DNA from: Flavobacteriales bacterium UBA852
GTDB taxonomy: Bacteria > Bacteroidota > Bacteroidia > Flavobacteriales_E > Vicingaceae
Assembly (NCBI GenBank): GCA_002295925.1
Contig: DBGO01000012.1
Location: forward strand, 1 to 64,000
DNA: 64,000 bases
Direction: 5' to 3'
In this document: piece after piece, positions 17,138-26,365 of the stretch
How positions within the stretch are numbered: position 1 is the first letter of the stretch
Layout of the letters: each line of letters opens with the position of its first letter
Made by a program: the position numbers and the translations under genes
The notes under the pieces: model-generated
Databases searched by the model: none
The model's input: only the letters and a program-made list of their open reading frames with translations
What the model was told of the DNA's origin: nothing

Positions 17138-20137
17138 TTAATGTGCTTTAAAACGAATGTAGTACATAGTTCCATTGTCGTTGGTCATATTAATTTTTCC
17201 GTCCAATTGTTGTACAAATATCTTAATCAACTCCATACCCAAAGACGGCAAATCGTTTTTTTCAAATATTTCTCGAGGCATTCCCACTCCGTTATCCCCT
17301 ACTTTCAACAGGTATTCATCATTTTTACTATCATAAAATAGCTCTACAATAATTTCAGGATTTTCGATATTTTCATCAAAAGCATATTTTAATGAATTGG
17401 AAATAATTTCATTTAACAGTAAGCCCAAAGGTATTGAGGTATCAATGCCAAATTTAATATTCGGAAGGTTAATTTTCAGGTTAATTTTTTTGTTGATGGC
17501 ATAGGTATCTATTAAATCTTTGATGAGCGTACGCACGTAATCGTTAAAATTGATATTGGATAAATCTTTTGTTCCATACATTTTTTCATGAATCAAAGCC
17601 ATTGCTCTAATCCGGTTTTTGGCTTCATCAAAAAGTTTAAGAGCATTCTCATCTTTGGTATAAGCCGACTGGATGCTCAACAAGCTATTGATTATTTGTA
17701 AATTGTTTTTCACTCGATGGTGAATTTCTTTTAATAATATTACTTTTTCATCTCTTTGTTGAATAATCAGCTTGGTACGTTCTTTTACAATTTCTTCCAG
17801 TTGTTCGTTAATCTTTTTTTGTCGTTTTTCGCGATATGCTGATAATAAATAGATTAAGTACATACCAACAACAATTACTATAAAATAGAACCAAATGGTT
17901 TTCCAAAAGGGAGGCGTAACAGTTATTTGCATTGTAATGGGCTCGCTCCATACATTATCACTGTTTCGTGCTTTTAAATGAAAAACATATCGTCCGGGTG
18001 GTAAATTTGAATAAGTTACGCTTGTTTGGTCAGTTTCCGGTATCCATTTTTCATCTAAATTTTCTAAGTAAAATGAATATTTTACTGCTTTTGGACTTTG
18101 ATAATTAATGCCGATAAATGAGAATGTAATATGATTATCATAATAAGGCAATGTAATTTCCTCAGGCAAATTTTTACGGATATTAAAATCCGGAATATAA
18201 TTTTTTATTTTCTTAGAATCATAATGTATTTTGATATCCGTAATGTGAACGATTGGGGCAAATACATTTTCTTTTAATTCTTTTAAATCAAATGCTGTCA
18301 ATCCCGACAATGTTCCTATCCACAATATATTATCATTGTCTTGTGCTATTGCTCGCGAATTACACTCTATGCCTTTAAATCCATTGTATTGATTAAAATG
18401 TTTAACTATAGAAAATTGCCCGTAATTGTTAAAACTGACACGGTTAAGCCCCTGATTGGTGCCTACCCATAAATAATTATTTTTATCGTCATAATGAACA
18501 AAATATATCGTATTTGAATTTAACCCGTTTTTTTCCGTATAACTTTTAAATTCAACACCATCGAATTTTTGAACGCACCGGTCTGTTCCAAACCAAATAT
18601 TGTTTTTCTTATCTACAGTAATACTACCAACATACGGATTACATAATTGCTGTATGGGATAAGCTAATATTTGCCCCTTTTTCAATTTATTGATTCCATT
18701 ACCTGTACCAATCCAGATAACGCCGTTTTTATCTTTTGCCAAAGTGTGAATGAAATTATGACTTAAATTGCTGTTTGAACGCGTAAAAGTATCAACAACT
18801 GCATAATTTTTTAAGGAAATTTTATACAACCCCTGTCCATTTGTTCCCACCCATATGAAACTACTGTCTATCAATAACGATTTGGTTTTTAACGTTGTAT
18901 TGATTGGCTTAAGTTTTTTTGTGGTATTTGAAAATGTATATAATCCTTGTAAGGATGCTATATAAACGTCATCTCCTTTGTGTTTTATCGAAAATGTATA
19001 CAGATTGTCAATTTTTTCAACCTCGTCAAAAGTTTTCTTATTCATTCTGTAAACACCACCGGTAGCTTTTCCTATATACACATAATTTCCTACTACATCA
19101 ACAGCCATAATATCAGGGTCTCCAAATCCGGGCCAACCGTCAAAATAAACAAATTCTTGGTGAGAATATTTCACCAACCCCGCACCCACTGTTCCTATCC
19201 AAACATTATCGGACATGTCTTGATAAACAGCATTAAGAGGATTAACAGGCAAGCCATTATTTCTTGAATAATAAGTTATAATTTCATTTTTATCTACTTT
19301 AAACAAACCACTGCTGGAGGCAATCCACAATTGACGATTAAGAGGATTAGAATACATACTTTTAATTTCTGCATTATCTAATGTTTTGCTTCCCGGTACT
19401 TGTTTAATGATATAATCTTTTCGATTATCAATGCTGCCTTTTAATATTTTAATCAAGCCTTTATTTGTACCTAAATACACAAAATCTTTTTCGTCGTCGA
19501 TGATGATTTGATTAATCTTTCTGAAAGAAAAGTATTGCGGCTCAATATGATGTTCTAATTCAAACTTATCATTATAAACAAACAATCCTTTATTTGAGCC
19601 GATATACAGTTGATTCTTATACAATGCAAGACTTGTAAAAAATACCGAATCTAATTTATGATAATATGGTTTAAAATTTCCTTTATTTAAAATTGAGATA
19701 CCGTAAGGACTTAGAAAATACAGGTTACCTTTTTCATCTTTTTTTATGTCAGTTATCGACCCTTGAACCAACCCATTGGAACTGTTGAAAATTTCAAATT
19801 TTTCGCCGTCATATTTAGAAATCCCTCCCCACGTGGTTGCTATCCAAATATTATTATCGTTATCCTCATTGATAGCCGTTACAATATTTCCGGATAATCC
19901 GTCAGACTCATTATAATCTTTAAAATTTACACCATTGAAACAAAAAACTCCTCCGCCGGCTGTACCACCCCAAAGAAAACCTTTACTGTCTTGATAAATA
20001 GATGTTACCGTGGATTGTGGCAAACCATCGGGTAAACTGTACACCTTAAAATCATAGGTTTGAGCACAGACTGACTGCACAACAAAAATCAAATAGACTA
20101 TATGTAAAAGTAATTTCTTCAAATTCAACCAATTCAT
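17138..20137 (-). CDS. Sensor histidine kinase with Reg_prop propellers and Y_Y_Y domain
   Basis: A 999-residue membrane sensor. After a signal peptide (about 1-25) come many beta-propeller strands of the Reg_prop type (about 30-620), seen as repeated G-x-x-W-[IV]-G-T and D-x-x-G-x-x-W motifs such as DNIWIATTWGGISKY. A Y_Y_Y domain follows (about 650-740, YSFYLENLDEKWIPE, PPGRYVFHLKARN), then one transmembrane helix (about 755-775). The kinase part is of the HisKA_2 type with EIHHRVKNNLQIINSLLSIQ and a HATPase domain with NEIISNSLKYAF and DNGVGMP. The periplasmic part resembles that of hybrid two-component systems sensing glycans. No receiver or DNA-binding domain is fused, and no response regulator is adjacent, so its output is unknown. 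Confidence 0.9.
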   Translation of the reverse strand: MNWLNLKKLLLHIVYLIFVVQSVCAQTYDFKVYSLPDGLPQSTVTSIYQDSKGFLWGGTAGGGVFCFNGVNFKDYNESDGLSGNIVTAINEDNDNNIWIATTWGGISKYDGEKFEIFNSSNGLVQGSITDIKKDEKGNLYFLSPYGISILNKGNFKPYYHKLDSVFFTSLALYKNQLYIGSNKGLFVYNDKFELEHHIEPQYFSFRKINQIIIDDEKDFVYLGTNKGLIKILKGSIDNRKDYIIKQVPGSKTLDNAEIKSMYSNPLNRQLWIASSSGLFKVDKNEIITYYSRNNGLPVNPLNAVYQDMSDNVWIGTVGAGLVKYSHQEFVYFDGWPGFGDPDIMAVDVVGNYVYIGKATGGVYRMNKKTFDEVEKIDNLYTFSIKHKGDDVYIASLQGLYTFSNTTKKLKPINTTLKTKSLLIDSSFIWVGTNGQGLYKISLKNYAVVDTFTRSNSNLSHNFIHTLAKDKNGVIWIGTGNGINKLKKGQILAYPIQQLCNPYVGSITVDKKNNIWFGTDRCVQKFDGVEFKSYTEKNGLNSNTIYFVHYDDKNNYLWVGTNQGLNRVSFNNYGQFSIVKHFNQYNGFKGIECNSRAIAQDNDNILWIGTLSGLTAFDLKELKENVFAPIVHITDIKIHYDSKKIKNYIPDFNIRKNLPEEITLPYYDNHITFSFIGINYQSPKAVKYSFYLENLDEKWIPETDQTSVTYSNLPPGRYVFHLKARNSDNVWSEPITMQITVTPPFWKTIWFYFIVIVVGMYLIYLLSAYREKRQKKINEQLEEIVKERTKLIIQQRDEKVILLKEIHHRVKNNLQIINSLLSIQSAYTKDENALKLFDEAKNRIRAMALIHEKMYGTKDLSNINFNDYVRTLIKDLIDTYAINKKINLKINLPNIKFGIDTSIPLGLLLNEIISNSLKYAFDENIENPEIIVELFYDSKNDEYLLKVGDNGVGMPREIFEKNDLPSLGMELIKIFVQQLDGKINMTNDNGTMYYIRFKAH

Positions 20138-20343
20138 TTAACGAAAATCGTAATATTTATTTGTTTTTACTAATTTTTTTATATGAATTTTTCACTTCAT
20201 TCTTGCATAGCAAAATTCACTGACCAATATAATAAGCAAATCCACCTAGTCCCTTTCCATTTTTAACCATTTGCTAATCACGATATAAGCTTACACCGGA
20301 TAATTTCATTCTCTTTATTTTTACAGATACAAATTCAAACACT

Positions 20344-20856
20344 ATGAAACCAATTATACTACTTACATTATTTTTGCTGTCTATCAGCAACTTTTATTCT
20401 CAAAATCCCGATTGGGAAAAACGACTGGAATTTAATCATTTGGAAATTATAGGCAAATGTATTGCCAACGAACGTGAACTGCCCAATACCACTGTGTATG
20501 TTTATGAAAATGACACGTTAGTTTACAGCTTTAAAACACCTTTTAGAAAAGATTTCAGTATTCCGCTTCCTTTAAACACAGAAATTACAATTGTTTTTGA
20601 GAAAAATGGATTTGTATCCAAAAAAATATTTATAGATACACACACCACTTACCCTGAAGATAATTATAATTCCATTGCAATGGATATAGAAATGTTGCCA
20701 TTTAAAAAAGATGTAGATTACAGTGCACTGGAAAATCCTGTGACCATTATCAAATACAATTTGGAAACATTTAGTTTTGAGTTTGATAAAGAATATTCCA
20801 TTAAAATGTTGGAAGAGCAAAATAAGATTGTCAATCAGATGTATGTATCAAAATAA
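20344..20856 (+). CDS. Exported protein of unknown function, Ig-like fold
   Basis: A 170-residue protein with a signal peptide (about 1-19, SISNFYSQ). The body begins LEIIGKCIANERELPNTTVYVYEND and continues FVSKKIFIDTH, a pattern like the carboxypeptidase-regulatory or TonB-plug-like beta sandwich common in Bacteroidota envelope proteins. The rest is acidic with no catalytic motif. The gene stands alone between the sensor kinase, which is divergent, and the lipid kinase, whose 3' end it overlaps by 9 bp. No function can be given from the sequence. Confidence 0.75.
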   Translation: MKPIILLTLFLLSISNFYSQNPDWEKRLEFNHLEIIGKCIANERELPNTTVYVYENDTLVYSFKTPFRKDFSIPLPLNTEITIVFEKNGFVSKKIFIDTHTTYPEDNYNSIAMDIEMLPFKKDVDYSALENPVTIIKYNLETFSFEFDKEYSIKMLEEQNKIVNQMYVSK

Positions 20857-21729
20857 AACTTTTAATGCTTTTGGAAGTATTTCTACATTAAAAAATTCAT
20901 TTTCCGCAATACTTCGAGGCTCTCCGTCAATATGAATTTTACCGGTATTTATTTTTACCAATGCTCTTTTTGTTTGAATAGTTTGCACAAATTTTGATTG
21001 ATGCAGATTTTTAGTAAACAGTTTGGCAATAACTGCCGGGTAATAACGTTTTGAAAAAGGTTTAACAATAATCAACTCAAATATTCCATCGGTTAAATCC
21101 GATAAGGGGGAAACAACAGCATTGTTCCCATATTGTGTTCCGTTGGCAAATGAAATAATAAAGGCATCTCCTTGTAAGTTAGTATCATTACCCGTTTTTA
21201 TATGGTATTTTATGGGTGAATATTTCCATATTTTTTCTGAGATAAGACGAATATAGGCCGTTAAACCTCGCTTTTTCAGTGTGGCAAAGTCCCAACCAAT
21301 TTCTGCATCAAAACCACATCCTGCAACATTTACACTATAATAGTCTGCAACTTTCAATACATCTATTTTATTTACCTTTCCTTCATTTATTCGCTTAACT
21401 GCTTTTTCAATTTTCATGGGGATTTTAAGATGTCTTGCCAAACCATTACCCGAGCCGGTCGGAATAATGCACAAAAAAAGGTCTTTATTCACCAATGCTT
21501 GAACAGCTTCATTAATGGTTCCGTCACCTCCTACGGCAACAAATCCCGAATAGTTACCAGAATTATCATTAATAAAATCAGTGATGAATCCCGGATATTG
21601 CGAATAAATAAATGAGGCATCGAATTTTGATTTATCCAATAACTTTTCGACGGCAACTTCTACTTTTTTTTGCTTGCCCACACCCGAAACCGGATTGATA
21701 ATAAATGCTATTTTAATGCGCTTGGTCAT
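20848..21729 (-). CDS. Diacylglycerol kinase-like lipid kinase (YegS/DgkB family)
   Basis: A 293-residue cytoplasmic lipid kinase. The nucleotide-binding loop FVAVGGDGTINEAV holds the GGDGT signature at about residue 67. INPVSGVGKQKK at the start and IPTGSGNGLARHL near residue 98 are conserved in the family. The most likely substrate is diacylglycerol, converted to phosphatidic acid, though sphingosine or ceramide kinase activity cannot be excluded. The ATG lies 17 bp inside the end of the LtaS-like phosphoglycerol transferase gene. That pairing fits recycling of the diacylglycerol released by such a transferase. The 3' end overlaps the convergent gene by 9 bp. Confidence 0.9.
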   Translation of the reverse strand: MTKRIKIAFIINPVSGVGKQKKVEVAVEKLLDKSKFDASFIYSQYPGFITDFINDNSGNYSGFVAVGGDGTINEAVQALVNKDLFLCIIPTGSGNGLARHLKIPMKIEKAVKRINEGKVNKIDVLKVADYYSVNVAGCGFDAEIGWDFATLKKRGLTAYIRLISEKIWKYSPIKYHIKTGNDTNLQGDAFIISFANGTQYGNNAVVSPLSDLTDGIFELIIVKPFSKRYYPAVIAKLFTKNLHQSKFVQTIQTKRALVKINTGKIHIDGEPRSIAENEFFNVEILPKALKVLF

Positions 21730-23623
21730 TGGCTGTCATTTTGTTTTCGAGCAAACTCTCATCATAAGTTTGAATTGCCGCCTCAAAAGTTTTCAGATAT
21801 TGCTTTAAAGTATCCTCAGAAAGTTGATTTACAATGTTATCTTTCAACAAACTGTCTTGTTTAAACCTGTAACAAGCTGTAATTTCCTCGCCATCAAACC
21901 GAAACAAATAATTTCCCGACATAAATTGATAGATTCCGCTTAAATTATTCATCACCAGCGTATTGTTTTCCAGCACATTGGTGCCAAAAGCGAAAACTTG
22001 CTCTTGTTTTCCCAGCAATGATAAGACCGTTGGATATATATCTATGTGCTGAACTAAATTTGTTGTATCTATAGCATTTCTCATGTTTTTACCCGGACTG
22101 TAGATAACTATTGGAACATTATAAACACCCAAGCTGTTTTTGTAAAACAGATGCTTACTGATGGAAGTATGGTCGGCAGTAATGATAAAAACTGTGTTCT
22201 GAAACCATTTTTTATATTTTGCCGAAGCAAAAAAACGACGTAGCGCATAATCGGTATATTGTATTGTTGGTGAAATGGCAAGCCCGTCATACATTTGGTT
22301 AAATTTGGCTTTGTATTTTTCGGGCACTTTAAACGGATGATGCGATGAGAGTGTAAAAACTGAAGCAAAAAATGGCAATTTTACGGTATCTAAACAATTT
22401 GCCACATATTGCAAATAAGGTTCGTCATAAATTCCCCAATTTCCGTCAAAATCCAGGTCTTTATCCGGATATTCATAATATCCGTAATAATGGTCAATTC
22501 CGGCAGCAAAACAAAAAGCATCAAAACTCATCGTACCATTTTTCCCACCGTGAAAAAAATGTGTAGAATAACCGTATTTTTTTAATTTTTTGGGCAAACT
22601 TTCAATTTCATTTCCAGCATAATTAGATACAATAAAAGGCGTATTCATCAATGCAGGCACAGACGAAAATATTGCCGGCAACGCTTCAATGGATTTTCGT
22701 CCATTGGCATACGAATAGGCAAAAACCACCGATTCACTGAACAATGAATCCAAAAAAGGTGTAAGTGTGTGCTCTTTGTTGAAATAACTGATGTATTCTT
22801 TGCCAAATGATTCCAAAATAAGAATCATCACATTTTTATCTTTTAGCGAATTTTTAAACGGTGAGATATTTCGGACAGGGTTAAAATACCTCTTCATCTC
22901 CTCTTTACTTTCAAAATAAGTATGTGGTTCCAATTGCTCTTCAAAGAGCGTTTTGAGCAAAGTAAAAGGTGTATTTAATACAATATTGGCATCAATTCCT
23001 TCGGCATATTCGCCTGCATTAATGATAGTAACCGGCTTATGTTGAGCACCGCCTCTTACACCTAAAATTATTAAACCGGAAATCAACACAAAAATAAGTG
23101 CTTGATTAACCATTGAAATGGTTTGTTTTTTTTCTAATTGATTATCAATAGCTTTAATCAATTTTACAAAAAAATACATTATCACCAGAAAAAGCAACAA
23201 GAGATACCAGTAGTGAACCAAAAACATTGGCAGTAAACTCCACGTTTCGGTAGAGTCGCTGAAAAGTTTAAACACATCGGCAGTTGTTCGTTTTAAGGTA
23301 AACCTAAAATAAATAATATCAACAAAATTGGCAATTGTACTTATAACAATACCCACCCAATACCAAAAATTCAGCCATTTTACATATTTTTTCGATGTTT
23401 TTATTTTATGCGGAAGCGGGATAATTGAAAAGAAAACAAAAGGCAAAAACAAATAAGTTACTGCCACCCAATCAAAGCGAATACCATATAAAAAGTAGCT
23501 TAATTTAACTGAACGGAAAAATTGCCAATTAAACAAAACAAACAATAAACGTAAAAAAGTGTATAGTGCAAATGCCAACGCCACTTTCCTAAAAAACACT
23601 CTATAATATGCATTGTTTAACAT
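21713..23623 (-). CDS. LtaS/MdoB-like phosphoglycerol transferase (sulfatase fold)
   Basis: A 636-residue integral membrane enzyme. About five transmembrane helices (residues 10-185) precede a periplasmic alkaline-phosphatase/sulfatase-type domain. That domain starts at DKNVMILILESFGKEYISYF and includes the nucleophile region NGRKSIEALPAI, with Ser where many LtaS proteins have Thr. Later come HFFHGGKNGTMSFDAF and the metal-binding ITADHTS. In known members the domain transfers phosphoglycerol, or sometimes phosphoethanolamine, from a phospholipid to a glycan or lipid; the acceptor here is unknown. The frame can be extended to a TTG two codons upstream, but the ATG at 23623 is preferred. The lipid kinase gene overlaps its end, and a tiny membrane peptide gene lies 18 bp upstream. 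Confidence 0.87.
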   Translation of the reverse strand: MLNNAYYRVFFRKVALAFALYTFLRLLFVLFNWQFFRSVKLSYFLYGIRFDWVAVTYLFLPFVFFSIIPLPHKIKTSKKYVKWLNFWYWVGIVISTIANFVDIIYFRFTLKRTTADVFKLFSDSTETWSLLPMFLVHYWYLLLLFLVIMYFFVKLIKAIDNQLEKKQTISMVNQALIFVLISGLIILGVRGGAQHKPVTIINAGEYAEGIDANIVLNTPFTLLKTLFEEQLEPHTYFESKEEMKRYFNPVRNISPFKNSLKDKNVMILILESFGKEYISYFNKEHTLTPFLDSLFSESVVFAYSYANGRKSIEALPAIFSSVPALMNTPFIVSNYAGNEIESLPKKLKKYGYSTHFFHGGKNGTMSFDAFCFAAGIDHYYGYYEYPDKDLDFDGNWGIYDEPYLQYVANCLDTVKLPFFASVFTLSSHHPFKVPEKYKAKFNQMYDGLAISPTIQYTDYALRRFFASAKYKKWFQNTVFIITADHTSISKHLFYKNSLGVYNVPIVIYSPGKNMRNAIDTTNLVQHIDIYPTVLSLLGKQEQVFAFGTNVLENNTLVMNNLSGIYQFMSGNYLFRFDGEEITACYRFKQDSLLKDNIVNQLSEDTLKQYLKTFEAAIQTYDESLLENKMTANDQAH

Positions 23624-23641
23624 TTGCAACAGGATTTACGG

Positions 23642-23758
23642 CTAATTTTCGGCACATTTATCACAATTATCCGATTTTTTTTGTTTAAAAAATCGAAGGG
23701 CTAAATACAAACAAGCCCCTAAAACTGCTAATATTGTGATGATATTTTGAATATCCAT
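23642..23758 (-). CDS. 38-residue Cys-containing membrane peptide (FeoB-associated type)
   Basis: A very short frame on the minus strand from an ATG at 23758 to a TAG at 23642. The product begins MDIQNIITILAVLGACLYLA, a single transmembrane helix, then a basic stretch RFFKQKKS and a tail with the pair N-C-x-x-C. This layout is that of small FeoB-associated Cys-rich membrane proteins found in Bacteroidota, although no feoB is nearby. The LtaS-like gene follows 18 bp later in the same direction, so the two may share a transcript. A weak -7 box (TAATTTTG on the minus strand) sits at 23765-23772. Length makes this call less certain than others. Confidence 0.6.
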   Translation of the reverse strand: MDIQNIITILAVLGACLYLALRFFKQKKSDNCDKCAEN

Positions 23759-23811
23759 AGCAAACAAAATTATCAATTTAGAATTAACAAGCCGATTAAA
23801 ACAACATTTAT

Positions 23812-25794
23812 ATGGAATTAAAATTTAATAAAAGACATTATTCCGAAGAATTTTTATTGGAATTATACCGCGATATACAAAAACCACGATTGATTGAAGA
23901 AAAAATGCTCATTTTGCTTCGCCAGGGAAAAATTTCCAAATGGTTTTCGGGTATCGGGCAAGAAGCTATTTCTGTTGGTGCGGCAAAAGCATTACACGAT
24001 GATGAATACATTTTGCCAATGCACCGTAATTTGGGTGTTTTTACTACACGAAGAGTGCCTTTACACCGATTATTTGCTCAATTTCAGGGTAAATTGAGCG
24101 GTTTTACCAAAGGACGCGACCGTTCTTTCCATTTTGGTTCGCAAGAACACAAAATTGTGGGTATGATTTCGCACCTTGGTCCGCAATTGGGTGTTGCCGA
24201 CGGTATTGCCTTGGCTAACAAATTGAAAAAAGAGAAAAAAGTTACCCTTGTATTTACCGGCGACGGTGGTGCCAGCGAAGGCGATTTTCACGAAGCACTC
24301 AATACGGCAGCAGTATGGAATTTGCCGGTTATTTTTTTGGTAGAAAATAACGGTTATGGATTATCAACCCCTTCATCCGAGCAGTTTAAGTGCAAAAACT
24401 TTGTTGATAAAGGTCCGGGATATGGAATGGAAACCGAGTTAATTCCGGGCAATAACGTTTTGGAAGTTTATCATAAAATCAGTCAAATTGCCGAATCAAT
24501 CAGGGAAAATCCGCGTCCTGTATTAGTTGAATGTTTAACGTTTAGAATGCGCGGACACGAAGAAGCATCGGGTACCAAATATGTACCGCAAGAATTGTTC
24601 GATAAGTGGGAAAAAACTGACCCGCCAAAAAGTTATGAAGCATTTTTATTGACTGAAAATATTCTTTCTTTAGAAAAAATAGAAGAAATTAAAAAAGAAA
24701 TAAAAGCCGAGATAGACGAAGCTTTAAAAATTGCCTTTAACGAACCTGAAATTGTTCCGGATACCGAAAAAGAATTACGCGACGTTTATGCTCCTTTTGA
24801 TTTCAAAGAAACAACGCCAAAGAGTGATAAAAAATCAGAAAAAAGACTGGTAGATGCCATTTCGGACGGATTACGAATGGCTATGCAAAAACACGCCAAT
24901 TTAGTATTAATGGGACAAGATATTGCCGAATATGGCGGTGTGTTTAAGGTAACCGAAGGTTTTGTAAAAGAATTTGGCAAAGAACGTGTGCGAAATACAC
25001 CTTTATGCGAGTCGGCGATATTAGGTGCCGGCTTAGGGTTATCCATAAACGGACACAAAGCAATGGTAGAGATGCAATTTGCCGACTTTGTGAGTGAAGG
25101 AATCACGCAAATTGTCAATAATTTAGCCAAAATTCATTACCGATGGGGACAAAATGCCGATGTAGTGGTGAGAATGCCTACAGGAGCAGGCGTTGCCGCA
25201 GGTCCGTTCCATTCGCAATCGAATGAAATGTGGTTTGCCCACACGCCGGGATTAAAAGTGGTTTACCCTTCCACGCCCGAAGATGCCAAAGGATTGTTAC
25301 TTACCGCCTTTGAAGACCCTAATCCGATAATGTTTTTTGAACACAAAGCCCTTTACAGAAGTATTTCAGGATTAGTGCCGGACGACTATTATACCATTCC
25401 TTTCGGAAAGGCAAAAATTGTAAGAGAAGGAACGCAAGCAACTATCATTACTTACGGAATGGGGGTTCATCAAGCATTAAAAGTTGCCGAAGAAAATAAT
25501 TACGATGTAGAAATTATTGATTTACGCACATTACTTCCGTTAGATACGGAAACCATTTACAACAGTGTGAAGAAAACCAACAAAGCACTGGTATTGCACG
25601 AGGACACACTTTTTGGTGGTTTAGGCGGAGAAATTTCGGCAAAAATTACAGAAAATTGTTTTCCATATTTGGATGCGCCGGTTATGCGATTGGCATCGTT
25701 GGATACCCCTGTACCGTTTGCCAAACCGTTGGAAGATAACTTTTTGCCTTGGAATAAATTAAACGATACTATTGAAACACTCTTAAATTATTAA
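23812..25794 (+). CDS. 2-oxoacid dehydrogenase E1, fused alpha and beta subunits
   Basis: A 660-residue thiamine diphosphate enzyme joining the E1 alpha and beta chains of a branched-chain or pyruvate-type 2-oxoacid dehydrogenase complex. The alpha half (about 1-320) carries the cofactor motif GDGGASEGDFHEALNTAAVW followed by NNGYG. The beta half (about 345-660) has the MGQDIAEYGGVFKVTEGF opening, EMQFADF and the C-terminal LHEDTLFGGLGGEI. Fused E1 proteins of this size are standard in Bacteroidota. The E2 and E3 genes are not in the window, so the complex is completed from elsewhere. The TenI-like gene follows with overlapping or very close spacing. Confidence 0.92.
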   Translation: MELKFNKRHYSEEFLLELYRDIQKPRLIEEKMLILLRQGKISKWFSGIGQEAISVGAAKALHDDEYILPMHRNLGVFTTRRVPLHRLFAQFQGKLSGFTKGRDRSFHFGSQEHKIVGMISHLGPQLGVADGIALANKLKKEKKVTLVFTGDGGASEGDFHEALNTAAVWNLPVIFLVENNGYGLSTPSSEQFKCKNFVDKGPGYGMETELIPGNNVLEVYHKISQIAESIRENPRPVLVECLTFRMRGHEEASGTKYVPQELFDKWEKTDPPKSYEAFLLTENILSLEKIEEIKKEIKAEIDEALKIAFNEPEIVPDTEKELRDVYAPFDFKETTPKSDKKSEKRLVDAISDGLRMAMQKHANLVLMGQDIAEYGGVFKVTEGFVKEFGKERVRNTPLCESAILGAGLGLSINGHKAMVEMQFADFVSEGITQIVNNLAKIHYRWGQNADVVVRMPTGAGVAAGPFHSQSNEMWFAHTPGLKVVYPSTPEDAKGLLLTAFEDPNPIMFFEHKALYRSISGLVPDDYYTIPFGKAKIVREGTQATIITYGMGVHQALKVAEENNYDVEIIDLRTLLPLDTETIYNSVKKTNKALVLHEDTLFGGLGGEISAKITENCFPYLDAPVMRLASLDTPVPFAKPLEDNFLPWNKLNDTIETLLNY

Positions 25795-25864
25795 ACAGAT
25801 TACCAAAATACTGCTTTCTCCGGAAACATCGGTAAAAAATGAAATCTCAATTGTTGTTCAAGCT

Positions 25865-26365
25865 ATGCTGAACAACGATTGGGATTTTTTTCATATACGT
25901 AAACCCTATTACACGTCTCAGGAACTTAATGAATACCTTCAATTATTACCGGAAAAAGTATTGCAAAAAACTGTTGTTCATCAATATGAGGGAAATATCA
26001 TTCAAAACAACAATGTTTACGGATACCATATTCCTTTTCATTCTTTGGAAACCCTTGGCAAAACAATTGCGAACATTGTAAGCATCAGTTGTCATCAATT
26101 TGAAGAAGTATTGGTTTTAAAAAACAAACAAATTAAGGTAAATCATATATTGCTGAGTCCTGTATTTAAAAGCATCAGTAAACAAAATTACTTACCGCAT
26201 TATACCTTTGATGAATACAATCGATTTTTAAACGAAAATGAATTCCCTTTTCGAGTAATTGCTTTGGGTGGGATAACAAAAAGCCGCCAAAATGAAGTTA
26301 TTGAACTCGGTTTTGACGGCTTTGCTGTATTGGGTGATTTTTGGAAGAATTATTCTATCCGGTGA
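25865..26365 (+). CDS. Thiamine phosphate synthase/TenI-like protein, start uncertain
   Basis: A (beta/alpha)8 protein of the ThiE/TenI family. FFHIRKPYYT, HILLSPVFKSISKQNY and the C-terminal VIALGGITKSRQNEVIELGFDGFAVLG follow the family pattern. From the first ATG (25865) it has 166 residues, but the missing first strand and helix are encoded in frame just upstream as KILLSPETSVKNEISIVVQ. No ATG, GTG or TTG precedes that segment after the in-frame stop at 25784-25786; only ATT (25787, 25790, 25799) or CTG (25811) could start it. The true gene therefore probably overlaps or abuts the E1 stop codon. The substrate is not clear, as TenI-type members act in thiazole aromatisation. It overlaps the convergent acyl-CoA synthetase by 16 bp. 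Confidence 0.8.
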   Translation: MLNNDWDFFHIRKPYYTSQELNEYLQLLPEKVLQKTVVHQYEGNIIQNNNVYGYHIPFHSLETLGKTIANIVSISCHQFEEVLVLKNKQIKVNHILLSPVFKSISKQNYLPHYTFDEYNRFLNENEFPFRVIALGGITKSRQNEVIELGFDGFAVLGDFWKNYSIR

